Shown one piece after another: positions 29,353-29,361 of a stretch of DNA of 29,361 bases; position 1 is the stretch's first letter, and each line of letters starts with the position of its first letter. The position numbers and the translations under genes are program-made. Below the pieces are notes generated by a model. It had not been told where the DNA came from, made no database searches, and worked only from the letters and a program-made list of their open reading frames with translations. The stretch spans positions 1 through 29,361 of IMG/VR virus record IMGVR_UViG_3300039106_000085. One strand, given 5' to 3'. The DNA is from a virus.

Positions 29353-29361
29353 AGTTTGTGT

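Overview
The window reads as about 29 kb of the genome of a temperate, short-tailed (podovirus-like) bacteriophage. A large terminase, portal, scaffold-like protein, major capsid, tail adaptor, propeller-like tail protein, ejection-type proteins and a tail fibre run in order. There is no tape measure, sheath or baseplate gene. GC-rich coding, bacterial ribosome binding sites, ATG/GTG/TTG starts and many ATGA or GTGA stop-start overlaps fit a proteobacterial host. The attachment site copies the 3' half of a bacterial tRNA-Cys. My guess at a betaproteobacterial (Burkholderiales-like) host rests on general resemblance only.

Layout. Positions 63-9252 (+) carry DNA packaging and the head: DUF3310 gene, large terminase, portal, a Dps/ferritin-like protein, a pretoxin-like protein, a small conserved gene, scaffold, major capsid, and two small head genes. 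One small gene (5477-5680) is inserted on the opposite strand. Positions 9266-17900 (+) carry tail and ejection genes: adaptor, propeller protein, an Asp-repeat protein, a GNAT-like protein, a protein ending in an S74-type chaperone motif, and three ejection or internal virion candidates. Positions 17913-21268 (+) hold a 1026-residue tail fibre and its putative chaperone. An AT-rich patch spans the fibre tip and the start of the chaperone gene. Positions 21328-23444 (+) form a lysis cassette with several very small membrane proteins, a 3-TM holin and a GH24 lysozyme. Positions 23446-23645 hold a strong terminator, the attP core and candidate integrase arm sites. Positions 23646-29352 (-) carry integrase, then RuvC-like, HNH-like, a DUF3789-like peptide, a Cas4/RecB-like nuclease, DUF669, a Sak4-like ATPase and small early genes.

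How it works together. The leftward early operon looks like a recombination module: ATPase/annealing protein, DUF669 partner, PD-(D/E)XK exonuclease and a junction resolvase. The integrase recombines attP with the host tRNA-Cys gene. Phage genes lie on both sides of a single att core, so this looks like the free-phage arrangement and not an integrated prophage. No repressor, replicative helicase or polymerase is visible, so the genome continues beyond the right edge, the left edge or both.

The most interesting regulatory signal is a 15-bp near-palindromic motif (consensus TGATGAGATAATCAC). It occurs four times, each at a gene boundary where an extended -10 promoter can also be read: before the 107-aa head gene and the reverse-strand gene, before the capsid gene, before the lysis cassette, and at the integrase promoter. 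It may be the operator or promoter family of an undescribed phage regulon.
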